64,000 nucleotides of DNA from Comamonadaceae bacterium UBA4962 (GTDB lineage: Bacteria; Pseudomonadota; Gammaproteobacteria; Burkholderiales; Burkholderiaceae_C), in assembly GCA_002397315.1 (NCBI GenBank), contig DHAE01000022.1, positions 62,001-126,000 on the forward strand, read 5' to 3'. Position numbers and translations under genes: made by a program. A model generated the notes under the pieces. That model searched no databases, was not told the DNA's origin, and saw only the letters and a list, made by a program, of their open reading frames with translations. Numbering within the stretch: the first letter of the stretch is position 1; each line of letters starts with the position of its first letter. Shown here one piece after another: positions 9,189 to 17,386 of this stretch.

Positions 9189-10529
9189 ATGCGTTCCTGC
9201 CACCGCACACCGGGCCGGGCCTGGCTGACATCCGCCGCCCTTCTGCTTTCCGCGGCTTCCGCCTTCGCGCAAGCGTCGCTTTCGCAGGCCCTGGCCCGGC
9301 AGTCCGCCCCGGCCTCGCCCGCCCGCGAGGTGGTGGCTTACTTCACCTCCTGGGGCATCTACGACCGGGGCTACACGGTCAAGACCCTCGCCGCGCAGCC
9401 CGCCCTGCCCTGGCTCACGACCATCAACTACGCCTTCGGCAACGTGCAGCCCGCGAATGCGGACGGCACCGGCGCCATCGGCTGCCAGTTGGGCGACGCC
9501 TGGGCCGACGTGCAGCGCCCCTGGACGGCGCAGGAAAGCGTCGACGGCGTGGCGGTGGACGAGAGCCAGCCGCTGCGCGGCAACTTCCAGCAGCTGCGCG
9601 CGCTCAAGCGCCTGCATCCCGAACTGCGGCTGATGGTGTCGCTGGGCGGCTGGAACGGCTCCAAGTGGTTCTCCGACGCGGCCCTGACGGAGGCATCGCG
9701 CCGCACGGTCGTCAAATCGTGCATCGATCTCTTCATCCGCGGCCGCATCGATCCCACCCAAGCCGGCAACGGCGACGGTCCGGCCGCCGGCCTGTTCTCG
9801 GGCATCGACCTGGACTGGGAGTACGTCGCCGCCGAGGGCGCGCCCGGCAACGTGGTGCGGCCGGAAGACACCGCCAACTTCACGCTACTGCTGCAGGAAT
9901 TCCGCCGGCAACTGGATGCCATCGACCCGTCGCTGCGCCTGACCATCGCGGCCCCGGCCGGGGAGAAGACCAGCAGCAAGCTCCAACTGCCGGCCATCGC
10001 CCGCACGGTGGACTTCATCAACCTGATGACCTACGACATGCACGGATCGTGGGAGCTGCGCACCAACTTCCATGCGGCGCTGCTGCCCAGCCCGCGCGAT
10101 CCGGACCGCGCACAGGGCCTGTCCGTGGTCGAGACGGTCGACCGTTACCTGCGGGCCGGCGTGCCCGCGTCGCAGCTGGTGGTGGGCATTCCGCTCTACT
10201 CGCGCGGCTGGACCGGCGTGCCGTCGGCGAACGATGGTCTCTACCAGACGGCCACGGGTCCCGCGCCGGGCACCTACGAAAGCAGCTTCGACGACTACCG
10301 CACCGTGCTCGCCAAGCCGGGCTTCACGCGCCACTGGGACGCCTGGTCCCGGTCCGCCTGGCTCTACGACGGCACCACGTTCTGGACGCTGGACGGCCCC
10401 GAGAGCGTGCGCGACAAGGCCTGGCTGGTGAAGTTCGGCGGGCTGCGCGGGGTGATGTTCTGGGAGCTCTCCGGCGACGACGGCGTGCTGGTGGACGTGG
10501 CCGGCCGCACACTGTCGGGCCGCCGCTGA
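9189..10529 (+). CDS. Secreted glycoside hydrolase family 18 (chitinase-like)
   Basis: This 446-residue protein has a signal peptide (residues about 1-29, TSAALLLSAASAFAQ) and one GH18 catalytic barrel. Diagnostic parts are VAYFTSWGIYDRGY (first strand), LMVSLGGWNGS (third strand), the catalytic DxxDxDxE motif in GIDLDWEY (about residues 207-214; Glu is the acid/base), INLMTYDMHG and GVMFWELSGDDG at the end. No chitin-binding module is visible. It would cut beta-1,4-GlcNAc polymers outside the cell or in the periplasm. The ATG at 9189 has a strong ribosome site (AGGAG, 9176-9180). It stands alone. Confidence 0.9.
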   Translation: MRSCHRTPGRAWLTSAALLLSAASAFAQASLSQALARQSAPASPAREVVAYFTSWGIYDRGYTVKTLAAQPALPWLTTINYAFGNVQPANADGTGAIGCQLGDAWADVQRPWTAQESVDGVAVDESQPLRGNFQQLRALKRLHPELRLMVSLGGWNGSKWFSDAALTEASRRTVVKSCIDLFIRGRIDPTQAGNGDGPAAGLFSGIDLDWEYVAAEGAPGNVVRPEDTANFTLLLQEFRRQLDAIDPSLRLTIAAPAGEKTSSKLQLPAIARTVDFINLMTYDMHGSWELRTNFHAALLPSPRDPDRAQGLSVVETVDRYLRAGVPASQLVVGIPLYSRGWTGVPSANDGLYQTATGPAPGTYESSFDDYRTVLAKPGFTRHWDAWSRSAWLYDGTTFWTLDGPESVRDKAWLVKFGGLRGVMFWELSGDDGVLVDVAGRTLSGRR

Positions 10530-10622
10530 AACCGGCCGGTGGCGCGGCGGGCGAATCCGGGATAATCCCGGGACTCCCTGCAGCCGGGCCGCGTGCCCGG
10601 CTCTCTATTTTCAGCACGAGAC

Positions 10623-11936
10623 ATGAGCGCCACTGCCACCCCCACCGACCCGAACCGCCAACACCTCGAAACGGCGCGCGAGCAGATCTCGCGCGGCGAA
10701 CTGCAGCAGGCCGCGCTCACGCTGAACCAGGCGCAGCGCACGCTGCCCAACGACCCGCGCGTGTTCATGCTCGCAGGCGTCATGGCCGAGAAGGCGGGCA
10801 ACATTCCCAAGGCCTTCGACGGCCTGCGCCGCGCCGTGACCCTCGCGCCCGACTGGGCGCCGGGCCAGCTGGAACTGGCGCTGCTGCACGCACGCCAGAA
10901 CCAGCTGCGCGAGGCCGTCGAACTGGCCGAGAAGCTGGCCCTGCGCCACCCGACCGACCTCGTGGTGCTTGCCGGCGTGGTGGACATCGCCCACCGCGCG
11001 GGCCACCTCGACATGGCGATTCGCCACCTGCGCCGGGGCCTGGCGCTGGTGCCGGGCGACGCGCAGCTGCGCCGCCTGCTCGCACGCGACCTGGGCGACC
11101 AGGGCAACCACGCCGAGGCGCTGGAGACCTGGGGCGCCCTCATCGACGAGAACCCGCAGGATGCCGAATCCCGCCTGGGCCGCGTGAAGGCGTGCATCGC
11201 CGCCGGCAAGCCGGCGCAGGCGGTGGCCGACACCACGGCGCTGATGGAACTCGCGCCCGGCGATTCCGTGGTGGCCTACTACACCGCCATCGCCCACGGG
11301 GTCACGCCGCAGCACCAGCCGCCGGAACTGCACCGCGCGATGTTCGACAGCCTCGCGAGCCTCTACGACCAGCACATGGTCGCCGGTCTCAAGTACAAGC
11401 TGCCGAAGATCGCGGCCGAGAAGATCCTCGCGCGCTATCCCGACAAGCACCTCAACGTGCTGGACCTGGGCTGCGGCACGGGCCTGCTGGGCGTGTGCCT
11501 CGGCCGCATCGACGGTTTCCTCATCGGCGTGGACATTTCCATGAAGATGATCGAGCAGGCGGCGCGCCACAATGTGTACGACCGCTTCCACAACGCGAAC
11601 CTGCTGGACGCGCTGCGCGACACGCCCGACGCCATCTACGAGGTGGTGGCGGCGCTGGACGTGTTCATCTACGCGGGCGACCTCACCGACACGGTGCCGG
11701 ATGCGTTCCGGCTGATCGTGCCGCACGGCGACCTCCTCTTCTCGTGCGAGGCCGCGCCCGAGGACGGCCCCGACCTCGTGCTGCAGGCCAACGGCCGCTA
11801 CGCCCACAAGCGCAGCCATGCCATGGCCGTGTGCCGCGAGGCGGGCTTCACCTCCGTCGAGATCGAAGACCTCGTGCTGCGCTATGAAGGCGACGAGCCC
11901 GTGCAGGGCTTCCTCGTCAGCGCGCGCAAATCCTGA
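10623..11936 (+). CDS. TPR-repeat protein fused to a SAM-dependent methyltransferase
   Basis: The 437-residue protein has an N-terminal superhelix of TPR units (about residues 10-225; for example DPRVFMLAGVMAEKAGN and a run of similar 34-residue blocks) and a C-terminal class I methyltransferase (about 240-437) with the SAM-binding LDLGCGTGLLGVCL motif, a GVDISMKMIEQA acidic loop and a YAHKRSHAM segment near the end. The TPR part probably selects a protein partner. The substrate is unknown. It starts at ATG 10623; it is convergent with the TRAP transporter genes. Confidence 0.85.
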   Translation: MSATATPTDPNRQHLETAREQISRGELQQAALTLNQAQRTLPNDPRVFMLAGVMAEKAGNIPKAFDGLRRAVTLAPDWAPGQLELALLHARQNQLREAVELAEKLALRHPTDLVVLAGVVDIAHRAGHLDMAIRHLRRGLALVPGDAQLRRLLARDLGDQGNHAEALETWGALIDENPQDAESRLGRVKACIAAGKPAQAVADTTALMELAPGDSVVAYYTAIAHGVTPQHQPPELHRAMFDSLASLYDQHMVAGLKYKLPKIAAEKILARYPDKHLNVLDLGCGTGLLGVCLGRIDGFLIGVDISMKMIEQAARHNVYDRFHNANLLDALRDTPDAIYEVVAALDVFIYAGDLTDTVPDAFRLIVPHGDLLFSCEAAPEDGPDLVLQANGRYAHKRSHAMAVCREAGFTSVEIEDLVLRYEGDEPVQGFLVSARKS

Positions 11937-11993
11937 AAGGGACACTTCGGGAGCATCCCGGGAACCTTCGGCGCGGCGTTGCCGCCGTGACAG

Positions 11994-12011
11994 CGGGCCC
12001 TTTGGGGCCCG
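11994..12011. terminator. Hairpin between convergent genes
   Basis: CGGGCCC (11994-12000) pairs perfectly with GGGCCCG (12005-12011) around TTTG. It sits in the 112-base gap between the convergent methyltransferase and dctM genes. No long T run follows on either side, so it is only a candidate terminator. Confidence 0.4.
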
Positions 12012-12048
12012 TTGCCGTTGTCAGGGGCGGTGCGGGGCCTGCGGTGGC

Positions 12049-13332
12049 TCAGAACCCCAATGCGTGCGGCAGCCAGGTGGAAATCGCCGGCACGAAGGTC
12101 AGCAGCGCCAGCACGATCAGGTGCGCCACCAGGAACGGCGGCAGCTCCCGCGTGAGAGCCGCCAGAGGCACCTTGGTGGCCACCGACGTGACGAACAGCA
12201 GCCCGCCCACGGGCGGCGTGATCATGCCGAGCGTCAGGTTGACGATCACCACCATCGCGAAATGGATCGGATCGATGCCCAGGGCGCTGGCGATCGGCGC
12301 GAGGATGGGCACCAGGATCATCACGCCGGGCAGCGGCTCCATGAAGATGCCGAAGATCAGCAGCAGGACGTTCACCGCGATCAGGAAGGTGACGGGCGAC
12401 AGGTCCCAGCCGACGATGGTCTGCGCGAGCTGCTGCGGAATGCCTTCGATGGTGAGCACCCACGCGAACGCGGCCGAGGCCGCCACCACCAGCAGCACCG
12501 AGGCCGTGAGCAGCGCCGAGCGCGCCGCGATGTGCGGCAGCGCCTTCCACTCCAGCGTGCGGTAGATCCATTTGCCGCACACCAGCGCGTAGAACACCGC
12601 CACCACCGAGGCTTCGGTGGGCGTGAAGATGCCGAAGCGGATGCCGACCAGGATCAGCACCACCAGCATCAGCGCGGGAATCGCGCGGATGCTGTTGGAG
12701 AGCATTTCGCGGCCCGTGGGGCGCGGCTCGCGCGAGCGGTAGTCGCGCTGCACGCACACCCGCCAGTTGACGATCGCCATCGCCACCGCGATGAGGATGC
12801 CCGGCGCGAAGCCCGCGATGAAGAGCCCGCCCACCGAGACCTGCTCGTCCTGCAGCGCGTAGATGATCATGATGATCGAGGGCGGGATGATCGGCCCGAC
12901 GATGGCGGTACTGGCCGTGAGCGCGGCCGCATAGGCGCGCGAATAGCCGGCCTTGTCCATCATCTTCACCATCATCGAGCCGGGGCCGGCGGCGTCGGCC
13001 AGGGCCGAGCCGGAGATGCCCGAGAACAAGGTGAGCGAGAGAATGTTGGCGTGCCCGAGGCCGCCGCGCAGGTGCCCGACGAACTGCGCCGCGAAGCGCA
13101 GCAGCACCACGGTGAGCGCGCCGCCGGACATGATCTCCGCCGCGAGGATGAAGAAGGGCACGGCCATCAGCGGGAAGCTGTCGATGCCCGTGAACATCTC
13201 CTTGAAGACGATGAGCTGCGGATAGCGGCCGCCGACGAAGACGGCGACGGAGGCCGACATCGCGAGCGCGAAGGCGACCGGGAAACCCAGCGCCATCAGC
13301 ACGATGGCGGAAACGAAAAGGGTGAGGGCCAT
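12049..13332 (-). CDS. dctM: TRAP transporter large permease, DctM type
   Basis: DctM is the channel-forming subunit of tripartite ATP-independent periplasmic transporters, in the inner membrane. This 427-residue protein is almost all hydrophobic, with about twelve membrane segments, starting MALTLFVSAIVLMALGFPVAF. The GISGSALADAAGPGSMMVKMM block is the family's most conserved loop. It is the last gene of a dctP-dctQ-dctM operon, 30 bases after dctQ. The transported acid cannot be told from sequence. Confidence 0.93.
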   Translation of the reverse strand: MALTLFVSAIVLMALGFPVAFALAMSASVAVFVGGRYPQLIVFKEMFTGIDSFPLMAVPFFILAAEIMSGGALTVVLLRFAAQFVGHLRGGLGHANILSLTLFSGISGSALADAAGPGSMMVKMMDKAGYSRAYAAALTASTAIVGPIIPPSIIMIIYALQDEQVSVGGLFIAGFAPGILIAVAMAIVNWRVCVQRDYRSREPRPTGREMLSNSIRAIPALMLVVLILVGIRFGIFTPTEASVVAVFYALVCGKWIYRTLEWKALPHIAARSALLTASVLLVVAASAAFAWVLTIEGIPQQLAQTIVGWDLSPVTFLIAVNVLLLIFGIFMEPLPGVMILVPILAPIASALGIDPIHFAMVVIVNLTLGMITPPVGGLLFVTSVATKVPLAALTRELPPFLVAHLIVLALLTFVPAISTWLPHALGF

Positions 13333-13362
13333 GGCGTCAGTTCCTTGTGCGTGCGCGCGCCG

Positions 13363-13878
13363 TCACAGCGAGGCCGCCGATTCGGCGTCCATCTCGTCGG
13401 ATTCGACGTAGCGACCGCCCAGCACGTAGCCGCGCGCCATGAACAGCAGGTGCACGAACAGCAACAGGAAGCCCGCGGGCATGGCCGCGTAGATCCACGC
13501 GAACGGGATGTCGGTGGCCGGCGTGGTCTGGAAGCGCGTGGCCCAGACGTACTGCACCGAGAACCACGCCATCGCGAGGAAGAACACGCCCAGCGCCACC
13601 ACGATGAAGCCTCGCAGGGCGCGCGCGCCGCGTTCGCCGACGACGTGGTGCAGGTTGTCGATCGCCACGTGGCCGCCGAAGCGCAGCACCAGCCCCGCGC
13701 CCAGGAAGGTGCCCCAGATCATCAGATGCCGCGCCACCTCCTCGGCCCAGACGATGGAATCCCCGGTGGTGTAGCGCAGCACCACGTTGGCGAAGACGAT
13801 GCAGGCCATGGCCAGCAGCAGGAGGATGAGGAGCCAGCGGTTGCAGGCCACGAGGGCGCGCTCGAAGCGTCGGAGCAT
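13363..13878 (-). CDS. dctQ: TRAP transporter small permease, DctQ type
   Basis: A 171-residue protein with four predicted membrane helices (RWLLILLLLAMACIVFANVV, then about 55-75, 85-110 and 125-150), the normal size and topology of DctQ. The VLRYTTGDSIVWAEEVARHL stretch is typical of the family. The frame is open further upstream, but the ATG at 13878 removes a Pro/Arg-rich non-family extension. It lies between dctP and dctM and belongs to the same operon. Confidence 0.9.
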   Translation of the reverse strand: MLRRFERALVACNRWLLILLLLAMACIVFANVVLRYTTGDSIVWAEEVARHLMIWGTFLGAGLVLRFGGHVAIDNLHHVVGERGARALRGFIVVALGVFFLAMAWFSVQYVWATRFQTTPATDIPFAWIYAAMPAGFLLLFVHLLFMARGYVLGGRYVESDEMDAESAASL

Positions 13879-14055
13879 GGGCGTTGGAAGCGGAATGGAG
13901 GGAGGAAGGGAAAACACCCCGCCGGACGGGGCGCGGCCGTGCCGGAGGGGCCGCAGCGGCCAGGGCAGCCGGACCGGCCGGTGCGGCACGCTGCAGGCGC
14001 TGCCTGCACTCGCGCGCAGGACGGGCGGGCCGGCGCCGCCCTGCGCGTCACCGGC

Positions 14056-15117
14056 TCACTTGGCGCTGGTGATCTGGTCGAGCGTCTTCTGGCCGAACTT
14101 GGCGGCGTACTGCTTGTAGGCGGGCTCCAGGGCCTTCTGGAAGGCGGCCTTGTCCACCGACTCCTCCACCTGCATGCCGGCGGCCTTGACCTCGGCCAGG
14201 CCCTTCTGCTCGACGTCGTCGACGAACTTGCGCGAGGCCTGCGCGCCGGCCTTGGCGCCCTGCGTGAAGGCGGCCTTCTGCGCATCGTTCAGGCTGCCCC
14301 AGAAGTTGGGCGAGACGATCAGCGCCATCGGGGCGTACACGTGGCCGGTGAGCGAGAGGTACTTCTGCACCTGCGGCAGCTTGGCGGAGACGATCACCGA
14401 CATGGGGTTCTCCTGCCCGTCGATCGTGCCCTGCTGCAGCGCGCCGATCACCTCGGGCCAGGACATCGGCGTGGGCGAAGCGCCGAGCGTGCGGAAGGCG
14501 GTGATATGGACCGGGTTCTCGGTCACGCGGATCTTCAGGCCCTTGAGATCGGCCGGCGTCTTCACCGGGTGCTTGTTGTTGGTGAGGTGGCGGAAGCCCT
14601 GCTCGCCCCAGGCCAGCGCGATCAGGCCGCGCTTCTGGAACTTGCCCAGCAGGTCCTGGCCGAAGGCGCCGTCGAGCACGGCGCGGGCATGGGCCGTGTC
14701 GCGGAACAGGAAGGGGATGTCCACCACGCCGACGTCGGGCACGAAGTTGCTCAGGGCGCCCGTGGAGACGATCACCGCCTCCACCGTGCCGAGCTGCAGG
14801 CCCTCGATCAGTTCGCGTTCGCCGCCGAGCGCGCTGGAGGGGAACTGCTTGAACTTGAAGGCGCCGTTCGTGCCCTTCTCCACCGTGTCGGCCCAGGCCT
14901 GCGCGGCCGCGCCGTAGTGCGAATTGACGGCCAGGGCATAGCCCAGCTTCACTTCCTTGGCCTGCTGGGCCTGGGCGCCGCCGGCGGCCAGGCCGGCGAT
15001 GGCCGCCACGGCGGCCGCGGCGACGGTGGCCAGGCCGTGGCGGCGCAGGATTCCGGCCGCCGACAGAGACGCGGAAGGCACGGAGGGAGCGAAGGCGGAA
15101 TCGGCGGCGTGGCGCAT
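14056..15117 (-). CDS. dctP: TRAP transporter substrate-binding protein, DctP type
   Basis: The 353-residue periplasmic binding protein has a long signal peptide (about residues 1-50, ending AGGAQAQQ). The mature domain has the DctP pattern: VKLGYALAVNSHYG at its start, and LKGLKIRVTENPVHITAFRT, where the Arg that clamps the substrate carboxylate lies in KIRV. The following MSWPEVIGALQQGTIDGQENP block is also diagnostic. It leads an operon with dctQ (177 bases on) and dctM. Probable substrates are organic acids. The 269 bases upstream are purine-rich with GC-rich palindromes; I see no clear promoter. Confidence 0.92.
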   Translation of the reverse strand: MRHAADSAFAPSVPSASLSAAGILRRHGLATVAAAAVAAIAGLAAGGAQAQQAKEVKLGYALAVNSHYGAAAQAWADTVEKGTNGAFKFKQFPSSALGGERELIEGLQLGTVEAVIVSTGALSNFVPDVGVVDIPFLFRDTAHARAVLDGAFGQDLLGKFQKRGLIALAWGEQGFRHLTNNKHPVKTPADLKGLKIRVTENPVHITAFRTLGASPTPMSWPEVIGALQQGTIDGQENPMSVIVSAKLPQVQKYLSLTGHVYAPMALIVSPNFWGSLNDAQKAAFTQGAKAGAQASRKFVDDVEQKGLAEVKAAGMQVEESVDKAAFQKALEPAYKQYAAKFGQKTLDQITSAK

Positions 15118-15386
15118 GGGTTCGGTGTCCGGTGAAAAGGAAAGAGGAAAAGGAAAGACGACGAAGCGGGAGCGAAGACGGGAACGGGAGCGGAAACGGC
15201 AACGGGCCCGCCCTGCCGGGCCGCTGGCGAAGGACGGCGCGCCGCAGGGGCGGCCGGCGATTATGGCCGCGGCCGCGGCCGCCGCGGAAGCGGGAATGCC
15301 CTGAGCACGCTGCCGCGCGCGCACCATCCGCGTGGCGGAACCGCGCTGCCGGGCGGCACGGCGGGCCCGTTGCGGCCGCAAGCGGC

Positions 15387-15944
15387 TCAGCTCAGCAGCC
15401 GGGAGGATTTCGGCACGTGCGCCATGAGGAACTCCATCTGGTCGGCGAGGATGCGCCGGTTGCGCAGGATGAAGTCTTCCCAGAGGCTGGGCACGTAGGG
15501 GGTGTAGAGCAGCGGCATGTGCGCCTGCTCGGGCGTGCGCGGGCCCTTCCGGTGGTTGCAGGCGCGGCAGGCGGTGACCACGTTCATCCAGTGGTCCTCG
15601 CCGTGGCGCGCGAAGGGCACGATGTGCTCGCGCGTGAGGTCTTCCTCGTGGAAGTGGCCGCCGCAGTAGGCGCAGACGTTGCGGTCGCGGGCGAACAGCT
15701 TGGCGTTGGTGAGCGCGGGCCGCAGGCCGAAGGGGTTGATGCCGGGCACGCCCTTGGTGCCGATGATGCTGTTGACCTCGATCACCGACTGCGCGCCCGT
15801 GAGCGCGTTGTGGCCGCCGCGGAACACCGCGATCGGCCCGCCGGATTCCCAGCGCACCTCGCCCGCGGCATAGTGCGTGACCGCCTGTTCGAGCGAAATC
15901 CACGATTGCGGCAGCCCCTGGGCCGACAGCTTCAAGACCTTCAC
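15387..15944 (-). CDS. HNH endonuclease family protein
   Basis: A 185-residue protein starting at GTG 15944, supported by AAGGAGG just upstream. It has an N-terminal domain (about 1-95) and an HNH zinc-type nuclease domain: CAYCGGHFHEEDLTREHIVP (two Cys and the first His of the motif), then NVVTACRACNHRKG with the second Cys pair. This compact HNH protein with the KVLKLSAQGLPQSWIS start is widely kept in beta-proteobacteria outside mobile elements, so it may have a housekeeping role. It is divergent from ribF. Confidence 0.85.
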   Translation of the reverse strand: MKVLKLSAQGLPQSWISLEQAVTHYAAGEVRWESGGPIAVFRGGHNALTGAQSVIEVNSIIGTKGVPGINPFGLRPALTNAKLFARDRNVCAYCGGHFHEEDLTREHIVPFARHGEDHWMNVVTACRACNHRKGPRTPEQAHMPLLYTPYVPSLWEDFILRNRRILADQMEFLMAHVPKSSRLLS

Positions 15945-16100
15945 AACACCCTCCTTGCAACACGACAAGATTCGGAACGCTGATGTCTCGCGGGCCGCCC
16001 GCGGGGGCCCGTGCCGCACAATATACTCCCAAATCATGACGGATTGGCGGCCAGCGCTTGGCGCACCTGCGTGGCACGCTATCAAAAACCTAGCATTCCG

Positions 16101-17231
16101 ATGAAGATCTTCCGAGGCCTCCACCACCCCGGCATCGCCCCAGCCTGCGCGGTCACCATCGGCAATTTCGACGGCGTGCACCGCGGCCACCAAGCCATGC
16201 TGGCGCTGCTCGCGAGCGAAGCCGCGCACCGCGGCGTGGAGAGCTGCGTGCTCACCTTCGAGCCGCATCCGCGCGACTATTTCGCCGGCGCCCTGCGGCG
16301 GCCCGAGCTGGCGCCTGCGCGCATCGGCACGCTGCGCGACAAGCTGGAGGAACTGCAGCGCTGCGGCGTGCAGCAGGCAGTCGTCCTGCCCTTCAACGAG
16401 CGGCTGGCGCGCCAGCCGCCCCAGGCCTTCATCGACGACGTGCTGGTGCGCGGGCTGGGTGCGCGCTACGTGCTGGTGGGCGATGATTTCCGCTTCGGCG
16501 CGCAGCGCGCGGGCGACTACGCGATGCTGGACGCCGCGGGGCGCGAGCGCGGCTTCGACGTGGCGCGCATGAACAGTTACGAGGTGTCCTACCCCCACGC
16601 TCCGCGCTCCGCGTCGTCGCTGCCCCCCGAGGGGGCGGGTCCCGCCTTGGGGCGGCCCGGCGGCGGTCCCGGTCTCCGCGTCTCCAGCTCGGCCGTGCGC
16701 GAGGCGCTGGCCCGCGGCGACATGGAGGCCGCCGCGGCGCTGCTGGGCCGGCCGTACGCGATCAGCGGGCACGTGGTGCACGGGCGCAAGCTCGGCCGTG
16801 CGCTGGGCGCGAGCGCCGAGGGTGCGGGCGACGGCTTCCGCACGCTGAACCTGCGCTTCGCCCACTGGAAGCCCGCGGCCTCCGGCATCTTCGTGGTGCG
16901 GGTGCACGGCCTCTCGGACCGCCCGCTGCCCGGCGTGGCCAACCTGGGCGTGCGCCCCTCGCTCGATCCTCAGGATGCCAACGGCGGCCGCGTGCTGCTG
17001 GAGACCCACTGCCTGGAGTGGCCCCGCCACCTGGGCACGGAAGAGGCCTACGGTAAAATCGTGCGCGTGGAACTCCTGCACAAACTGCACGACGAGCTGA
17101 AGTACGACAGCCTCGACGCCCTCACCGCCGGCATCGCCCGGGATTGCGAGGACGCGCGGGCGTATTTCGCGTCCACCCCGGCGGCCAGCTACACGGAAAC
17201 CCGCCGCCAGACCACGCGCGACCGAATTTGA
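16101..17231 (+). CDS. ribF: Bifunctional riboflavin kinase / FAD synthetase
   Basis: RibF phosphorylates riboflavin to FMN and adenylates it to FAD. The 376-residue protein has the N-terminal FMN adenylyltransferase domain (VTIGNFDGVHRGHQAM with the nucleotide-binding HxGH-like motif, TFEPHPRDYF, VLVGDDFRFG) and, from about residue 193, RVSSSAVREAL followed by the kinase domain (GHVVHGRKLGR, ASGIFVVRVHG, GVANLGVRPSLD). Residues 164-191, between these parts, are not family sequence but come from a palindromic intergenic-type repeat inserted in frame (separate entry). The start is the ATG at 16101. ileS follows 155 bases on, as in the common ribF-ileS-lspA order. Confidence 0.95.
   Translation: MKIFRGLHHPGIAPACAVTIGNFDGVHRGHQAMLALLASEAAHRGVESCVLTFEPHPRDYFAGALRRPELAPARIGTLRDKLEELQRCGVQQAVVLPFNERLARQPPQAFIDDVLVRGLGARYVLVGDDFRFGAQRAGDYAMLDAAGRERGFDVARMNSYEVSYPHAPRSASSLPPEGAGPALGRPGGGPGLRVSSSAVREALARGDMEAAAALLGRPYAISGHVVHGRKLGRALGASAEGAGDGFRTLNLRFAHWKPAASGIFVVRVHGLSDRPLPGVANLGVRPSLDPQDANGGRVLLETHCLEWPRHLGTEEAYGKIVRVELLHKLHDELKYDSLDALTAGIARDCEDARAYFASTPAASYTETRRQTTRDRI
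16590..16673. repeat. REP-like palindromic element inserted in frame in ribF
   Basis: About 84 bases containing CCCCC-CGA-GGGGG and CCCGCC-TTGG-GGCGG inverted repeats, of the kind found between genes in Acidovorax-like genomes. It keeps the reading frame of ribF and adds about 28 residues rich in Pro, Gly, Ala and Ser (for example SSLPPEGAGPALGRPGG) just before the conserved RVSS segment. Confidence 0.65.
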
Positions 17232-17386
17232 CGCCGGCGCGGGCCCCGCACGTGCCGGGCCCGCATCCGCCGCACCTTCGCACCCGCGCCGCGCACCACG
17301 GCGCAACTCCCCTCTTCCGTCCATCCGCTCCGTTCCGCCCTGGCGGCCCCGGCATCCGCCGGCAGCCAGGCACACCCTGCCCAGCC

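Noticed and set aside
16015..16035. TATACT (about 16022-16027) as the ribF promoter -10 box
   Set aside because: No acceptable -35 box lies at the right distance upstream in this GC-rich stretch, so I do not list it.
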